A stretch of 59,541 nt of DNA from NCBI GenBank assembly GCA_033064195.1, contig JARBJD010000401.1, positions 1 to 59,541 of the forward strand. The letters run 5' to 3'. Below, one piece after another: positions 1-10,252 of this stretch (positions are counted from its first letter, which is position 1; every line of letters begins with the position of its first letter). Made by a program: the position numbers and the translations under genes. The notes below the pieces were generated by a model. It was not told the DNA's origin. It saw nothing but the letters and a program-made list of their open reading frames with translations, and ran no database searches. The stretch is from Blattamonas nauphoetae. Its lineage: Eukaryota; Preaxostyla; Oxymonadida.

Positions 1-1330
1 CACGTCACAACTGTCTTCATTCCGAACACCGATCACCTCACTTTCTTCTTTCTCTGCTGATCTCGTCTCACTATCATTCTCTTCTAACATTTCATCCCGA
101 GTAGTCATAGCACTCAGCGGATCCTCTTCAGAACCACCACTTCATCTCACTCGACATTGCATGAGTTTCTATTTCTTCCTGATCGACACGTTGATCATTC
201 TTGAGTTTGTCCTCACCGCATCTTGTTTGATTTCCAACCTCACTGTGAACTCACACTCTCCATCTGCATAACGCCTTTCCTCCTCACATTTCGGAGTAAC
301 GGCTCTTTGTTTGTCCGAGCAGGCAGGAGAATGTGTCTTCACACGTTGGATTGTCCATCATTCAGCATTCTGACGTTTTCGATGTCGTGGATTCCCTGAA
401 TCTCGTATCTTGCCTTCACTTGCGTCTTTTCGTGTTCTGTGGTCACTTCCATGCACTCAGACACCACTTCTCCATCAGGTTCTATTGGACAAGTGTTTCT
501 CCTTTCCAGAAGAATCAACTTCATTATTCTTCTCTTCGTCATTTTCTCCATTTCACAACTCAAAATTCACTCACCATTATTCTCATACAATCATGTCCAC
601 CAATCATCCATTCAAAGGAGTCATGACAGATAAACACATAGACGAACCTCAAGGTCACCTCCAAACCCTGAAAAGACACGTTTTATTTGTTGTGGTTCCG
701 ATCTGCACTTCTTCTTTCAATCATTGACAATGAAGACCAACTGTCACAGGGGTTCCAATCGTTTGTAGGATTCAGTGAACACCTCATCACAATGAGGGGA
801 TGATCGCATAAACAAAACGATGAGTGAACTCTGTGATGTGAAATGGAGAGAAAATGACGAAGAGAAGAATAATGAAGTTGATTCTTCTGGAAAGGAGAAA
901 CACTTGTCCAATAGAACCTGATGGAGAAGTGGTGTCTGAGTGCATGGAAGTGACCACAGAACACGAAAAGACGCAAGTGAAGGCAAGATACGAGATTCAG
1001 GGGAATCCACGACATCGAAAAACGTCAGAATGCTGAATGATGTACAATCCAACGTGTACAGCAGATGGAGAGTGGGAGATCACAGGGTGGTTGGAAAATA
1101 ATTAAGACGTGGTGATGATCAACACAAGACTGACCGACCTGCCGATCAGGAAGAAAAGAAACCCAAGGTATGTCGAGTGAGGTGAAGTGGTGGTTCTGAA
1201 GAGGATCCGCTGAGTGCTATGACTACTCGGGATGAAATGTTAGAAGAGAATGATAGTGAGACGAGATCAGCAGAGAAAGAAGAAAGTGAGGTGATCGGTG
1301 TTCGGAATGAAGACAGTGTGACGTGCAGAT
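1..1330. repeat. Large imperfect inverted repeat
   Basis: Bases 1 to about 600 are the imperfect reverse complement of about 770 to 1330. For example, the stretch at 20-75 (GAACACCGATCACCTCAC) recurs inverted near 1285-1310, and the block at 380-560 recurs inverted at 850-1020 almost without change. The arms differ by indels, including about 65 extra bases in the left arm near 270-335. The open frames in both arms are mirror translations of the same DNA and are probably not genes. The repeat abuts the 3' end of the receptor gene ending at 1363. A tail-to-tail inverted copy of that gene may therefore lie left of the window, but a foldback element or an assembly artefact is also possible. Confidence 0.8.
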
Positions 1331-1362
1331 GTGATGTGAAGTGAGGTTGTCATCGAGACTGG

Positions 1363-4300
1363 TCAACCAGTCACAGCGACTGACGCGATTGGCTGTTGTT
1401 GAACATTTGGAGGATCAAGTGGTGTTGATGAGGATGAGAAGTGCTTTTTGAGATCAGAGAGTGAGGGGCGTTCGTTCGGGTCGAAAGAGAGACACTCTCC
1501 AACAATCGATGCCAGCGAAGTGTCTTCCCAATTCTCAATCAGCGGCACTTGGCCTCCTTTCACTTGCCGACTCGCATTCACCGCATCCAGCTCCCCAAAC
1601 GGCACAACTCCAGTCTCTAATTCCCACAACACAAGGCCAAGCCTAAAAACCGACGCCTTCAGAGGATCAAAAGGAACTGCTTGCGACGCTTTCTCTTTCT
1701 CGTCTTTGTTCTTGTGGTCCATTTCTTCATCAATCTGTTCAGGCGCACTCCAACGACGGTCCTCTTCTCGCATCTTCTTCCGATTCGCAATCTCCACCGT
1801 TGTCAAACCCATCTCGTTTGTGTGCTGATCCAGCTTCAGGCAAACTGAGCCAGAAGAGTCAACGAGGATCCAGTGCGACGAGAGTTGAGTCAGGACGTCG
1901 CTGAATGGATTGTGTTGGACGAGTCGATCCAGCCCAGCCACCAACTGTCTTCGGATCTCCATCTTCGGCAGAGTAAGCGTCTTCTCAAAGTGGAGCGCTG
2001 AGTAAAGCGTCTTCTTCGCATCAACTCGAACCACAGCCGGCTCGCCTTCACATTTCAAGACGTCGACATATTCGATGCACTGCGGTCGAGTGGACGAGAT
2101 CTCTGGCTGGTCCTGAGCGACACCATTGCTGATCATGTTGAGGGAGTGTGGATGGAGTGTCTCGACCGACGCGGTGAAGAACGGTTTGATGGTCGAATGG
2201 TTGTCAATATCGTCCTCTTTCACTTCGACTTGGCATTCGTCCAGTTCGTTCAACTGCTTCGACTGTTCTTGAATCGTCTTCTTTTGGTGACGTCGGCAAA
2301 CCAGAACAAGCACGACGACGAGAAGGATGAGGAGGAGAACGACGGAGCACACAATCGGAACAACAATCGACACAATTCGACCAGCCTGCGACATCTTCCC
2401 CTTCACTCCCGTCAGCGAGAACGAGTCTGTCTTCCCACTCTCTCCAAACAGCACTCGACAATGCAGATCGTGTTTCCTGTTCAGAGATGAGATTGTTGAC
2501 TGATGGAGAGACAGTTCGATTGTGTCCTCCTTCCAAGTTGTCACTTCGGATGGATCCAACTCCACCAAAACATGTTCGCCTTCCGAGAATTCTGTTTTGG
2601 AATGTGCGATCCGTTCGAACACTTCGAGAGACAGACCACACGGGACGAATGTCTCCCCTTTCAACACAATGTCAAACTTCTGCTCTGTCGTGTTGAACTT
2701 CGAGGTTGACGTGTTGGACGAGAGGGATGGGACGAAGAACGGAGCAGGAAGGATCTTGTCTTCCTTCTCAACGGAACAGTTGTGAGTCGAGATCCAATGA
2801 TGCGGCGATGAATGGCCATCACCTCCTCCAACCGCCTCAATCGATACTTTCCCATCTGAACAGAACACATTCCGATGAAGCGAAGGGAAATCAGGAGCCG
2901 ATGGTGAGTTGTCTAGGAATATGCATCCAGTCAGAAACAGTTCACCTCCATCCAACGACACAGCCCCCATCGGAAGATGCTTCATTTCGACAGTGTGAAA
3001 CGAGGAGGAACAGTTGTGAAGAATGATGGATGAGTCAGACCAGGAACACAAATTGGCGATATTGTTGCTGAAAGACAGAGACGCCTTGGTTGGACCAGAA
3101 TAGCGGGTTGTTTCCAAGTTGAACGATGCGACATCTTTTCCTTCAATCAGAACTCCAGATGAGAAATCGGCAATCGAAATATTCGAAATCGAGCACGACT
3201 CCAGCGACGAGAACACGAACGGAGCGGACAGGAACGAGATCTGCGAGAGAGCAATGTCTTTCACAACTGCTGATGTTCCTGACGCTGAAACAAGATGACC
3301 TGAAATCGACGAAACTCCAACAATCCATAATCCAGACACACTCACATTTCCTCCCTCCATCCACACAAGCGAACTCTCAACCCCAACCCCATTCTTCACT
3401 CCAACTCTCGACACACTCAATCGACCACAAACAATCTCAACAAAATGACTGTTCTCTTTCAGCTCACATTCCATCCACAAATCCTCAATGTCCGCCCTTC
3501 CTCCCTGAACACGAACAAGTGTACCATCACTCCCTCCCAACGACGACGATTTCACCACAATCTCATTCAGTGTCGCTGATCCAGAAACTGGAACAATGAT
3601 CACAGCATCCGCTGTGTGCGTGGGCGAAAGCATGATCGACAGTTCTTCCATCATCAGACTGTGGTGCGCCGCTGTTGTCACACTCCCAACTGATGAAACA
3701 TGCAGAATCGCTCCTTCTTCTCCTTTTCTCACAGAAACATTCCCAGTCGCCGTAACTCCAGATGACAGATCCGAATCTCCCAAAATCTCAATTTCACAAA
3801 CTGTACGGTTCGTCGTTCGCCAAATCGCTCGCTCAACTGACTTGCACCACACATTCAGGTATCCACACCTTTCCACATCAGATCCCCCTCGCCTAACTCG
3901 CACTGGCCCTTCTTGCCTCACAAGATAGAACAGCAGCGACACCGACAAGTTCCATTCTTCGTCCACACTCCACAGATCGTTCTCATTCGACTCACTCCAA
4001 TAAGATCCTGAGAATCTCGCGTCTTCCTCCGAAATCATCCGAGACATATTCCGACCAACAATACACACAAAATGACTCGACGACTCTTGCCCTTCTGTTC
4101 GTTCAAATTTCAGATTCGTAAGAGAGAACGAAGGCAACGGCGAGGGAGGTGTGGGCCACGACAAATTCAGCAGAACAGCAGGCGATTCCGACGAACAAGC
4201 CAGCGACGACAACTTCACTCCATCCATCGTCAATCCCATCCCACTTGTCATCGTCGTCGACAGAATCAATCCTTTCCCCCAAACTCGTTCAATCGAACTC

Positions 4301-7300
4301 AACTCGCATCCCGTGAGCGACAGTGACCCACCTGTGTGAGAGATCAGCGGACACGAGTCCAGTGTGAACGACGACAGCCAACACGAGTTCAGCGACAGAG
4401 ATCCTGAATCCACAACGAACAGTGAAGCAGAACGAGTATTTCCACCATTCGAGAAAGCTGATGAATTGGCAGAGCTGAACTGGATGCTGAGCAACGTGAG
4501 GTCCCCTTCTTTGACTGTGATCCCCGAATCGAGAGCGATAGTCACGTTTTGTTGAGTTGTGCTCGACGATCGAACAGCTCGCGTGCCATTCACTGTCATC
4601 ATTCTTTCCAGCGAGGAAGGGGACGAGACAGTGATCACTTCGAGGGAGTTGAGAGAGGATGATTCCAACGCTGCATCGAGCGTTGAGCACTCGAACTCGG
4701 ACGATCCACAATTCGGGTGATCAACTGCGTTTGAGTCACTCGCATTCACAACAATCACATTCGAAGGCGAGAACAGCCAATACACAATGGATCCGGTTCT
4801 CCACTTGTGTGTCTCAGCGAGCGACGTGTCCTCCCCGAGATGCGCGGCGTGTTGTTCCCTTTTGAAACTGCTGTCCCAACTCTCAGGATTGATTTGTTGT
4901 TTGAAGTTGTATCCTTTCAGATGGAGAAAGACCCCCTTCTCTGACACATTCTGGATTGTTGTGAAATTGATCTTTTGGAATGTGATGTCGCCAGATGTCT
5001 CGGCAACAATGATGGACGAGTCGACGAGTGTCAGATTTGTGAATGAGCTGTTTGTGATGGAGAAAGGAGCCGATCCAAGCTCTCCTACTTGTGATGGTGT
5101 TGGGCGATATGTGATCAGCGGGACAGTGAACGTAACGTGTCGTGATGTCCAATAGTTGAATTGAAAAGTCTCAAGTGACAGTCCACATCCAACAGACGAG
5201 ATGAGAGGCTGTGAGTACGTGCCTGATTGGATGGTCACATCACAATCACGCATCTCCAGCCAACCCTCACTGGACGGGACAGAAAGAAGCGTGTGATTGG
5301 CTTTGTGTTCGAATCTGAGGGACTGCATGGTGAGACGAGAGTCACCCTTGATGACAAACATGGTTGACCCAGCTGGGCCTGATGAACGGAGCTTGAGATA
5401 ACGTCCTCCTCTGAGCGTCATGTTTTCGTTTTCGAAAGAGATCGATGTCATCGTTAGATTGTCGTCCAGAAGAGCTGAACGTGGATAAATCGTGCCGTCC
5501 GGATAGAACAATTTCAGATGTCGAAAGGCATATTCGAGAGTTTCGCAGGGATAGATTGAAAAACGGCATTTGAGGTCATCGGTTCCGCTACGAGAGTCGA
5601 TGTTAATTTCGGGAAAGTCGATGAAAGTGGAGATTCGTGTCCACTCGCTTTCGTTTCCTTCTTTTGTGATTCCTTCCACTTCGAGGTGAGGCCAGCCACT
5701 CCGCGATTCCCCTCCGCATCTCTTCAGGCAATCAGGCCCTTCCCCGCCCAGAACAGTTTTCTCAACAAAAACATCGTTTCCGAAGGCAGCCGTGTTGTTC
5801 TCAAATGCAAAGCTAATCATATACACTGGATTCTTCGCAGTTGTTGTTCCCTTCACACAAATCGCTCCTCCTCTCCCAACTGCCACTCCGTTCGCATCCG
5901 TCGCTGTTGCCTCACAATCCTTGAAGAGAGAGTGAGATCGAGAATCATACTGCGATGAGAGCTGGTTCACCCCGTCCAGTTCCACAAAGACCACTCCCCC
6001 ATGCCGCGCTGAACAAGAAGTGAACTCAGACTCCAGGATCGTCACGTTGCACAGAGGGCAGAATGCGAAACCACCGTTCACGGCTGAACACGACGAGACT
6101 TTCAGATTTGAAAGGGTGACATTCGATTTCTTCGCGAACAGAAAACTTCCATCACAAGACGAGGTTAAGTTTTGCACTGAAACTGTTGATGTGATGTCCA
6201 GAGTGCTCATTCCTTCGAGATGAAGAAAGCTCTGATTGGTGAGAGAGACAGACGACACTGGAGTGCGAATCCAAGTGAAGTTTCCATCATTCGCTGATCG
6301 AATGTGTCGCACAAAAGAGACACTATTCAGCGAGAGACCAGAGGAGATGGTGACAATCGAGATGAGAGTGGTTCGTCCTGTCGAATCGATGAAAGGATGA
6401 GGGAGTGTTTTGTTTGTGAATGTGATGTTCACATCTGTCAGTGAGATTGACGAATCCTGATCCACAGAAAACGCGGTGTTAGCGAGCTCTGAGAAGGAAA
6501 GTGAGAGAGACTTCAGTGAAAGTGAAGTATTGAGAAGGCAGCAGAAGCTCTCGTTGTTTGGCTGAGTGACGCTGATCACACATTGGATGTGAAGAAGAAC
6601 ACTGACGGACGCATTCTTGAGGAAGAATGGTGTCATTGTTTCGTTGAACAAGCTAGTGGCGATGACGGCTGTGTGGACGTTGTTGTGGAGACGAGAGCCG
6701 AGGAGGAACTGGAGGGTGAGGTCAGACAGGCGAGAGTAGGGGAGTAAGTTGGGAGCAGACCAAGCGAGAGGCATGTCGAACCCTTTCGGAGAAAAGTGGA
6801 GGGTGTGAGGTGGTGGAACATGTGGATGCGAATCGTCGATGAGGAAGGGCAGTTTGGACAACGATTCAATGGCTGTGAAATCGAGAGTGAGTTGTTCGTT
6901 TGAGAAGTCTTTCAGAACAACATCGTCCCCCCTCTCTGCTTCGTTCAGCCCTGTCCCCGCCGAGTTCTCATCAAATTGACATCCTTCCATTTCAACTCGA
7001 CTTGTTGTGTCGTTCTGCACAATGTCAATCGCCCCTGCTCGACCATTCGATGAACATCTTCCAAACTTGCAGAATCGGATCGAAATCGAGCCACTCGTTT
7101 GACCTTCCACACAACTCCCACTTTGCACTGATCCATCGACAGAGTCTGTGTGAGAACGAGAGATGCTCAAGAAGAGCGTGTCTGACAGTGTGAGGGATCC
7201 AGTTCCTGAAACAACGATCAACGCCGACGAACCTGCGATGGACGAGAAACGAGAGTGGGACAAGCGAGTCGTTCCTGCAGAGAAGCTGAGCAACTCCTGC

Positions 7301-9972
7301 GTTCGATCCTGTTCAGCATTCACCACAACATTCTTCACAAACAAGTTGCCTTCCTCGTTCATTGTGACGAGAGGAGAGGATGATGTGGAAGGAACGAGAG
7401 TCATCGAGCGAAGTGTCAGGTTGGCACCAGCCTCCACTTCGAGTTGTGCTGTCAATTGTGTTGTGTGAGGACGAGGCAATTCATCAAGCGTGAGGTGTAC
7501 AGATTCTGTCCCGTTTCCGACAATCTCGACGTCTGTTTGGATCGACAGGAGTGAACTTTCGGTGAATGGCCCATCGGAGAGCGAGAGGATCGTCGAATTG
7601 CCTGGCAGGAGTGACTTGATTTCAGGCCAGAGTCTGTCGTTTGTCTCAACTGGATTTCCATCTGGATCCGAATCCGCATTCAGGTTTATCTCTGTTTTCG
7701 CATTTGGAGTCTGAGTGAGAGAGAAGAGAGGGCATTCGGTGATTGTCGTTCCGTCAGGTGTCACAGTGATCGTCCGAGTCGACGTGCAGTTGATCACCGA
7801 AGAAGCGTTGAGCAGCGATGGACTGGTTTGATAGATTGCGAAATCAGCCTTTTTGGACGGTTCGAGATCAAAGCGACAGTCTTCCAGCAGAACCGATCCA
7901 TTCTCTCTGACGACAAGGAAATATGAGTAATTTGCGAAGACAGTGGAGAACGAGGATGAAAAGGCATTGAAAGATGAGTCGATGAGTCTGAACAGTGTTG
8001 AACCTGAACGTGACAATTTGCAGTCTTTCATTGTGCACGTGTCCAGCGTGAGGGAAGTCTTAACAGAACAGTAAATCAGCTCATCTCGATCAAAATCACA
8101 ACCGTCGAACAGACAGCTCTGAAAGATGACGAAACATGGTCCTTGTGTTCTGATGAGTTTCATCGAATACGAAATGCGAGATGAGCGGAAGACAGTCCCC
8201 ACAAAATACAAGTCGGGTGAGTCGTTCGTTGATTTGATTGGGAACTGGTCGAACGTGCAATCAACGACGAGGAGAGGATCTTTCAGCGGGAGGACATTGT
8301 GCTCGACAAGCAATGATCCAAGAACGAAAGTCGATCGAGTCAGCACAACTGGTCTGACGCCCGTGACTGAATAGATACTGAAGGTTCTTGTTTCGTTCAC
8401 GATTTCGGTGTCGGACACGCTGAATCCGCCTGTTCCGAAGTCACTGTCGTGGATGTGGAGTGCATACCCACGTGAGATTGCGTCTCCCAGAAGGCGGCAG
8501 TTGGAGATGGTGACAAGGGAGTGTGTGCTTTCCAGAGTTCTGATGGCGATGAATCCTCCGTTCTCCTGTGATTTCTTGCCTTTCGACAGAGTGAAGTTGG
8601 AGTCGATGATGGAGTGAGACGAAGAAGTGTACGTGATCCCAATACCTCCACCGAATTGATGGTCGTTCGTTGTATGTCCAGGATACCAATCGTCAAAGGA
8701 ACACGACGAGACTGAGAGAGAGGATTGGAGGTGTGTTGGATACGATCCCATCAGAAGAACGCATCCACCACGAACGTTACAACTGGAATTGGCGGCACTC
8801 ACCGAGCAGTTGATGAACTTACAATCTTGGAGCGTCAGGTGAGTCGAATCTGCCGTGAGGATCAACGCCGATCCGCCGTCCTGATGCTCACTTGTTTCGT
8901 AGACGATGTTCTGAAAGGTGCAGTTGTCGAATTTTGTGGTGATTGCGACGTTTCGGTGAGTGTAAGTGTCATTTCCATCATTTCCATCGAATGTGAGGCC
9001 TGTGAAGACGTCGTCGTTGGAGGAGAGAGACGAAGGATGGAGTGGAGAGGATGAAGGTCGCTCTTCGGATGTGGTCCGGCACCAGCTGAATGTCGTGTTC
9101 GAGCACAGCACGCTCCCTCCGCTGTTCATGTCCCGCACTGTCGATCCGCTCAGATGGTTGTTGCTCAAACAAACCGAGCTCCCAATCATTTGTTGACGAA
9201 ACGATGGCGAGGCGGTAGCGACAGAACCAGGAAGCGACGAAACATTCCGAAACGAAATCCCGATCAAAGACGTTGTGATGCCTGAAAGGCTTAAGAATCG
9301 AGATCGATCTGCGAGTTCCCCCACTCCAATCCCGTCTTGTCCAACGATTTGTTGGTTCACCACATTGCTGGACACCATCGACAACATGATCCGTTCATGT
9401 CCCTCCACGCCCCGAGTATCACACAAAACTGCTCCCATTCGGCCTGATTGTGAGTGGATCGCACAATTCGTGAGCGTGATTGACGTGCCCACGTTCGAGA
9501 ACTCCTCCATCCTTTCAAGTGTCATCAACGGTCCCCAACCACTTCTAGTGAACTCAATGTTTGAAAGATGAACAACGGATGAACAGATCGAGGCGAACAG
9601 CACTTCGGAGTTCGTCATTTCTTGATCCAGTTCCATTCTCACTTGGGAGATCGAGAATGTCACATTTCTAACTGCAAAAAGGCAACTTTGAATGATGTGT
9701 TGATTGGATCGTGGTTGCATCGAGATGAGGTGTTCATTTGAACTTGGTTGTTCGACAATGATTGTTGTGCCGTTTTGTCCACTCAGCGACAGAACAGACG
9801 ATATCACTTCAAAATTCAAGCATGTGACTTTCGAATCTGGCAGCTGGATGATATTATCAGCCGCACCAGAATTGTCCTTTCGAATGAACGGCCGAAGCAA
9901 ATCGGAGAGCCGGACTGTCCCAGAGGGAAGCGATACCCCCGATATCGATAGAACAATGAGGAGGAGGCTCAT
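1363..9972 (-). CDS. Giant receptor-like protein: beta-helix ectodomain, one TM span, pseudokinase-like tail
   Basis: A single open frame encodes about 2,869 residues from the ATG at 9972. That start is chosen because it begins a typical signal peptide (MSLLLIVLSISGVSLP); the frame stays open 37 codons further upstream. The ectodomain of about 2,500 residues is rich in Ser, Thr and Asn, with many N-x-S/T sites and repeats of the type CSFxxCxSxxxGGAI, typical of right-handed beta-helix surface proteins. A hydrophobic span (IVVPIVCSVVLLLILLVVVL) lies near 2,530-2,556, followed by basic residues. The tail of about 313 residues resembles a protein kinase C-lobe: WSAPEQ stands for the APE motif and ASVFRLGLVLWELETG for the DVWSxG helix. 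The catalytic loop reads LSSHWILVDSSGSVCLKL, without HRD or a DFG Asp, and the N-lobe is very short. I infer a catalytically dead signalling or adaptor domain. The ligand is unknown. Confidence 0.85.
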   Translation of the reverse strand: MSLLLIVLSISGVSLPSGTVRLSDLLRPFIRKDNSGAADNIIQLPDSKVTCLNFEVISSVLSLSGQNGTTIIVEQPSSNEHLISMQPRSNQHIIQSCLFAVRNVTFSISQVRMELDQEMTNSEVLFASICSSVVHLSNIEFTRSGWGPLMTLERMEEFSNVGTSITLTNCAIHSQSGRMGAVLCDTRGVEGHERIMLSMVSSNVVNQQIVGQDGIGVGELADRSRFLSLSGITTSLIGISFRNVSSLPGSVATASPSFRQQMIGSSVCLSNNHLSGSTVRDMNSGGSVLCSNTTFSWCRTTSEERPSSSPLHPSSLSSNDDVFTGLTFDGNDGNDTYTHRNVAITTKFDNCTFQNIVYETSEHQDGGSALILTADSTHLTLQDCKFINCSVSAANSSCNVRGGCVLLMGSYPTHLQSSLSVSSCSFDDWYPGHTTNDHQFGGGIGITYTSSSHSIIDSNFTLSKGKKSQENGGFIAIRTLESTHSLVTISNCRLLGDAISRGYALHIHDSDFGTGGFSVSDTEIVNETRTFSIYSVTGVRPVVLTRSTFVLGSLLVEHNVLPLKDPLLVVDCTFDQFPIKSTNDSPDLYFVGTVFRSSRISYSMKLIRTQGPCFVIFQSCLFDGCDFDRDELIYCSVKTSLTLDTCTMKDCKLSRSGSTLFRLIDSSFNAFSSSFSTVFANYSYFLVVRENGSVLLEDCRFDLEPSKKADFAIYQTSPSLLNASSVINCTSTRTITVTPDGTTITECPLFSLTQTPNAKTEINLNADSDPDGNPVETNDRLWPEIKSLLPGNSTILSLSDGPFTESSLLSIQTDVEIVGNGTESVHLTLDELPRPHTTQLTAQLEVEAGANLTLRSMTLVPSTSSSPLVTMNEEGNLFVKNVVVNAEQDRTQELLSFSAGTTRLSHSRFSSIAGSSALIVVSGTGSLTLSDTLFLSISRSHTDSVDGSVQSGSCVEGQTSGSISIRFCKFGRCSSNGRAGAIDIVQNDTTSRVEMEGCQFDENSAGTGLNEAERGDDVVLKDFSNEQLTLDFTAIESLSKLPFLIDDSHPHVPPPHTLHFSPKGFDMPLAWSAPNLLPYSRLSDLTLQFLLGSRLHNNVHTAVIATSLFNETMTPFFLKNASVSVLLHIQCVISVTQPNNESFCCLLNTSLSLKSLSLSFSELANTAFSVDQDSSISLTDVNITFTNKTLPHPFIDSTGRTTLISIVTISSGLSLNSVSFVRHIRSANDGNFTWIRTPVSSVSLTNQSFLHLEGMSTLDITSTVSVQNLTSSCDGSFLFAKKSNVTLSNLKVSSCSAVNGGFAFCPLCNVTILESEFTSCSARHGGVVFVELDGVNQLSSQYDSRSHSLFKDCEATATDANGVAVGRGGAICVKGTTTAKNPVYMISFAFENNTAAFGNDVFVEKTVLGGEGPDCLKRCGGESRSGWPHLEVEGITKEGNESEWTRISTFIDFPEINIDSRSGTDDLKCRFSIYPCETLEYAFRHLKLFYPDGTIYPRSALLDDNLTMTSISFENENMTLRGGRYLKLRSSGPAGSTMFVIKGDSRLTMQSLRFEHKANHTLLSVPSSEGWLEMRDCDVTIQSGTYSQPLISSVGCGLSLETFQFNYWTSRHVTFTVPLITYRPTPSQVGELGSAPFSITNSSFTNLTLVDSSIIVAETSGDITFQKINFTTIQNVSEKGVFLHLKGYNFKQQINPESWDSSFKREQHAAHLGEDTSLAETHKWRTGSIVYWLFSPSNVIVVNASDSNAVDHPNCGSSEFECSTLDAALESSSLNSLEVITVSSPSSLERMMTVNGTRAVRSSSTTQQNVTIALDSGITVKEGDLTLLSIQFSSANSSAFSNGGNTRSASLFVVDSGSLSLNSCWLSSFTLDSCPLISHTGGSLSLTGCELSSIERVWGKGLILSTTMTSGMGLTMDGVKLSSLACSSESPAVLLNLSWPTPPSPLPSFSLTNLKFERTEGQESSSHFVCIVGRNMSRMISEEDARFSGSYWSESNENDLWSVDEEWNLSVSLLFYLVRQEGPVRVRRGGSDVERCGYLNVWCKSVERAIWRTTNRTVCEIEILGDSDLSSGVTATGNVSVRKGEEGAILHVSSVGSVTTAAHHSLMMEELSIMLSPTHTADAVIIVPVSGSATLNEIVVKSSSLGGSDGTLVRVQGGRADIEDLWMECELKENSHFVEIVCGRLSVSRVGVKNGVGVESSLVWMEGGNVSVSGLWIVGVSSISGHLVSASGTSAVVKDIALSQISFLSAPFVFSSLESCSISNISIADFSSGVLIEGKDVASFNLETTRYSGPTKASLSFSNNIANLCSWSDSSIILHNCSSSFHTVEMKHLPMGAVSLDGGELFLTGCIFLDNSPSAPDFPSLHRNVFCSDGKVSIEAVGGGDGHSSPHHWISTHNCSVEKEDKILPAPFFVPSLSSNTSTSKFNTTEQKFDIVLKGETFVPCGLSLEVFERIAHSKTEFSEGEHVLVELDPSEVTTWKEDTIELSLHQSTISSLNRKHDLHCRVLFGESGKTDSFSLTGVKGKMSQAGRIVSIVVPIVCSVVLLLILLVVVLVLVCRRHQKKTIQEQSKQLNELDECQVEVKEDDIDNHSTIKPFFTASVETLHPHSLNMISNGVAQDQPEISSTRPQCIEYVDVLKCEGEPAVVRVDAKKTLYSALHFEKTLTLPKMEIRRQLVAGLDRLVQHNPFSDVLTQLSSHWILVDSSGSVCLKLDQHTNEMGLTTVEIANRKKMREEDRRWSAPEQIDEEMDHKNKDEKEKASQAVPFDPLKASVFRLGLVLWELETGVVPFGELDAVNASRQVKGGQVPLIENWEDTSLASIVGECLSFDPNERPSLSDLKKHFSSSSTPLDPPNVQQQPIASVAVTG

Positions 9973-10252
9973 TGATGACGTCTGGAAGGTTGAAAAGGAG
10001 ATTTTCGCCAACGCAAAGGAATGGGATGGTGATGAACAGAGAATGGTTTGATCATGTTCCGAAATTACTCTTCGATGAGGCAAGCGATGGAGCCGAAGTC
10101 AGTCATTCTGTGAGCGATGATTCTCTTCGAACTGATTCCTCGCCCCGTTGGGACTGGATTGTGAAGAAAGAGGGTGCAAACAAAGGGTGTGATCTCTCTT
10201 CAATAATCTTGCCATCCGCCGATTGAATCTCGCACAATTATTTGTTCTCATC
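9973..10252. promoter_or_regulatory. Shared intergenic region of divergent receptor genes
   Basis: About 280 bases separate the inferred starts of two divergently transcribed receptor-like genes (ATG at 9972 on minus and at 10253 on plus). Both begin with a signal-peptide-like hydrophobic stretch. No motif could be identified with confidence. A bidirectional promoter is inferred from position only. Confidence 0.35.

Noticed and set aside
2146-9571. Many plus-strand ORFs of 60-160 codons across the receptor gene
   Set aside because: They are antisense shadows of the long minus-strand frame, without independent start context or domains.
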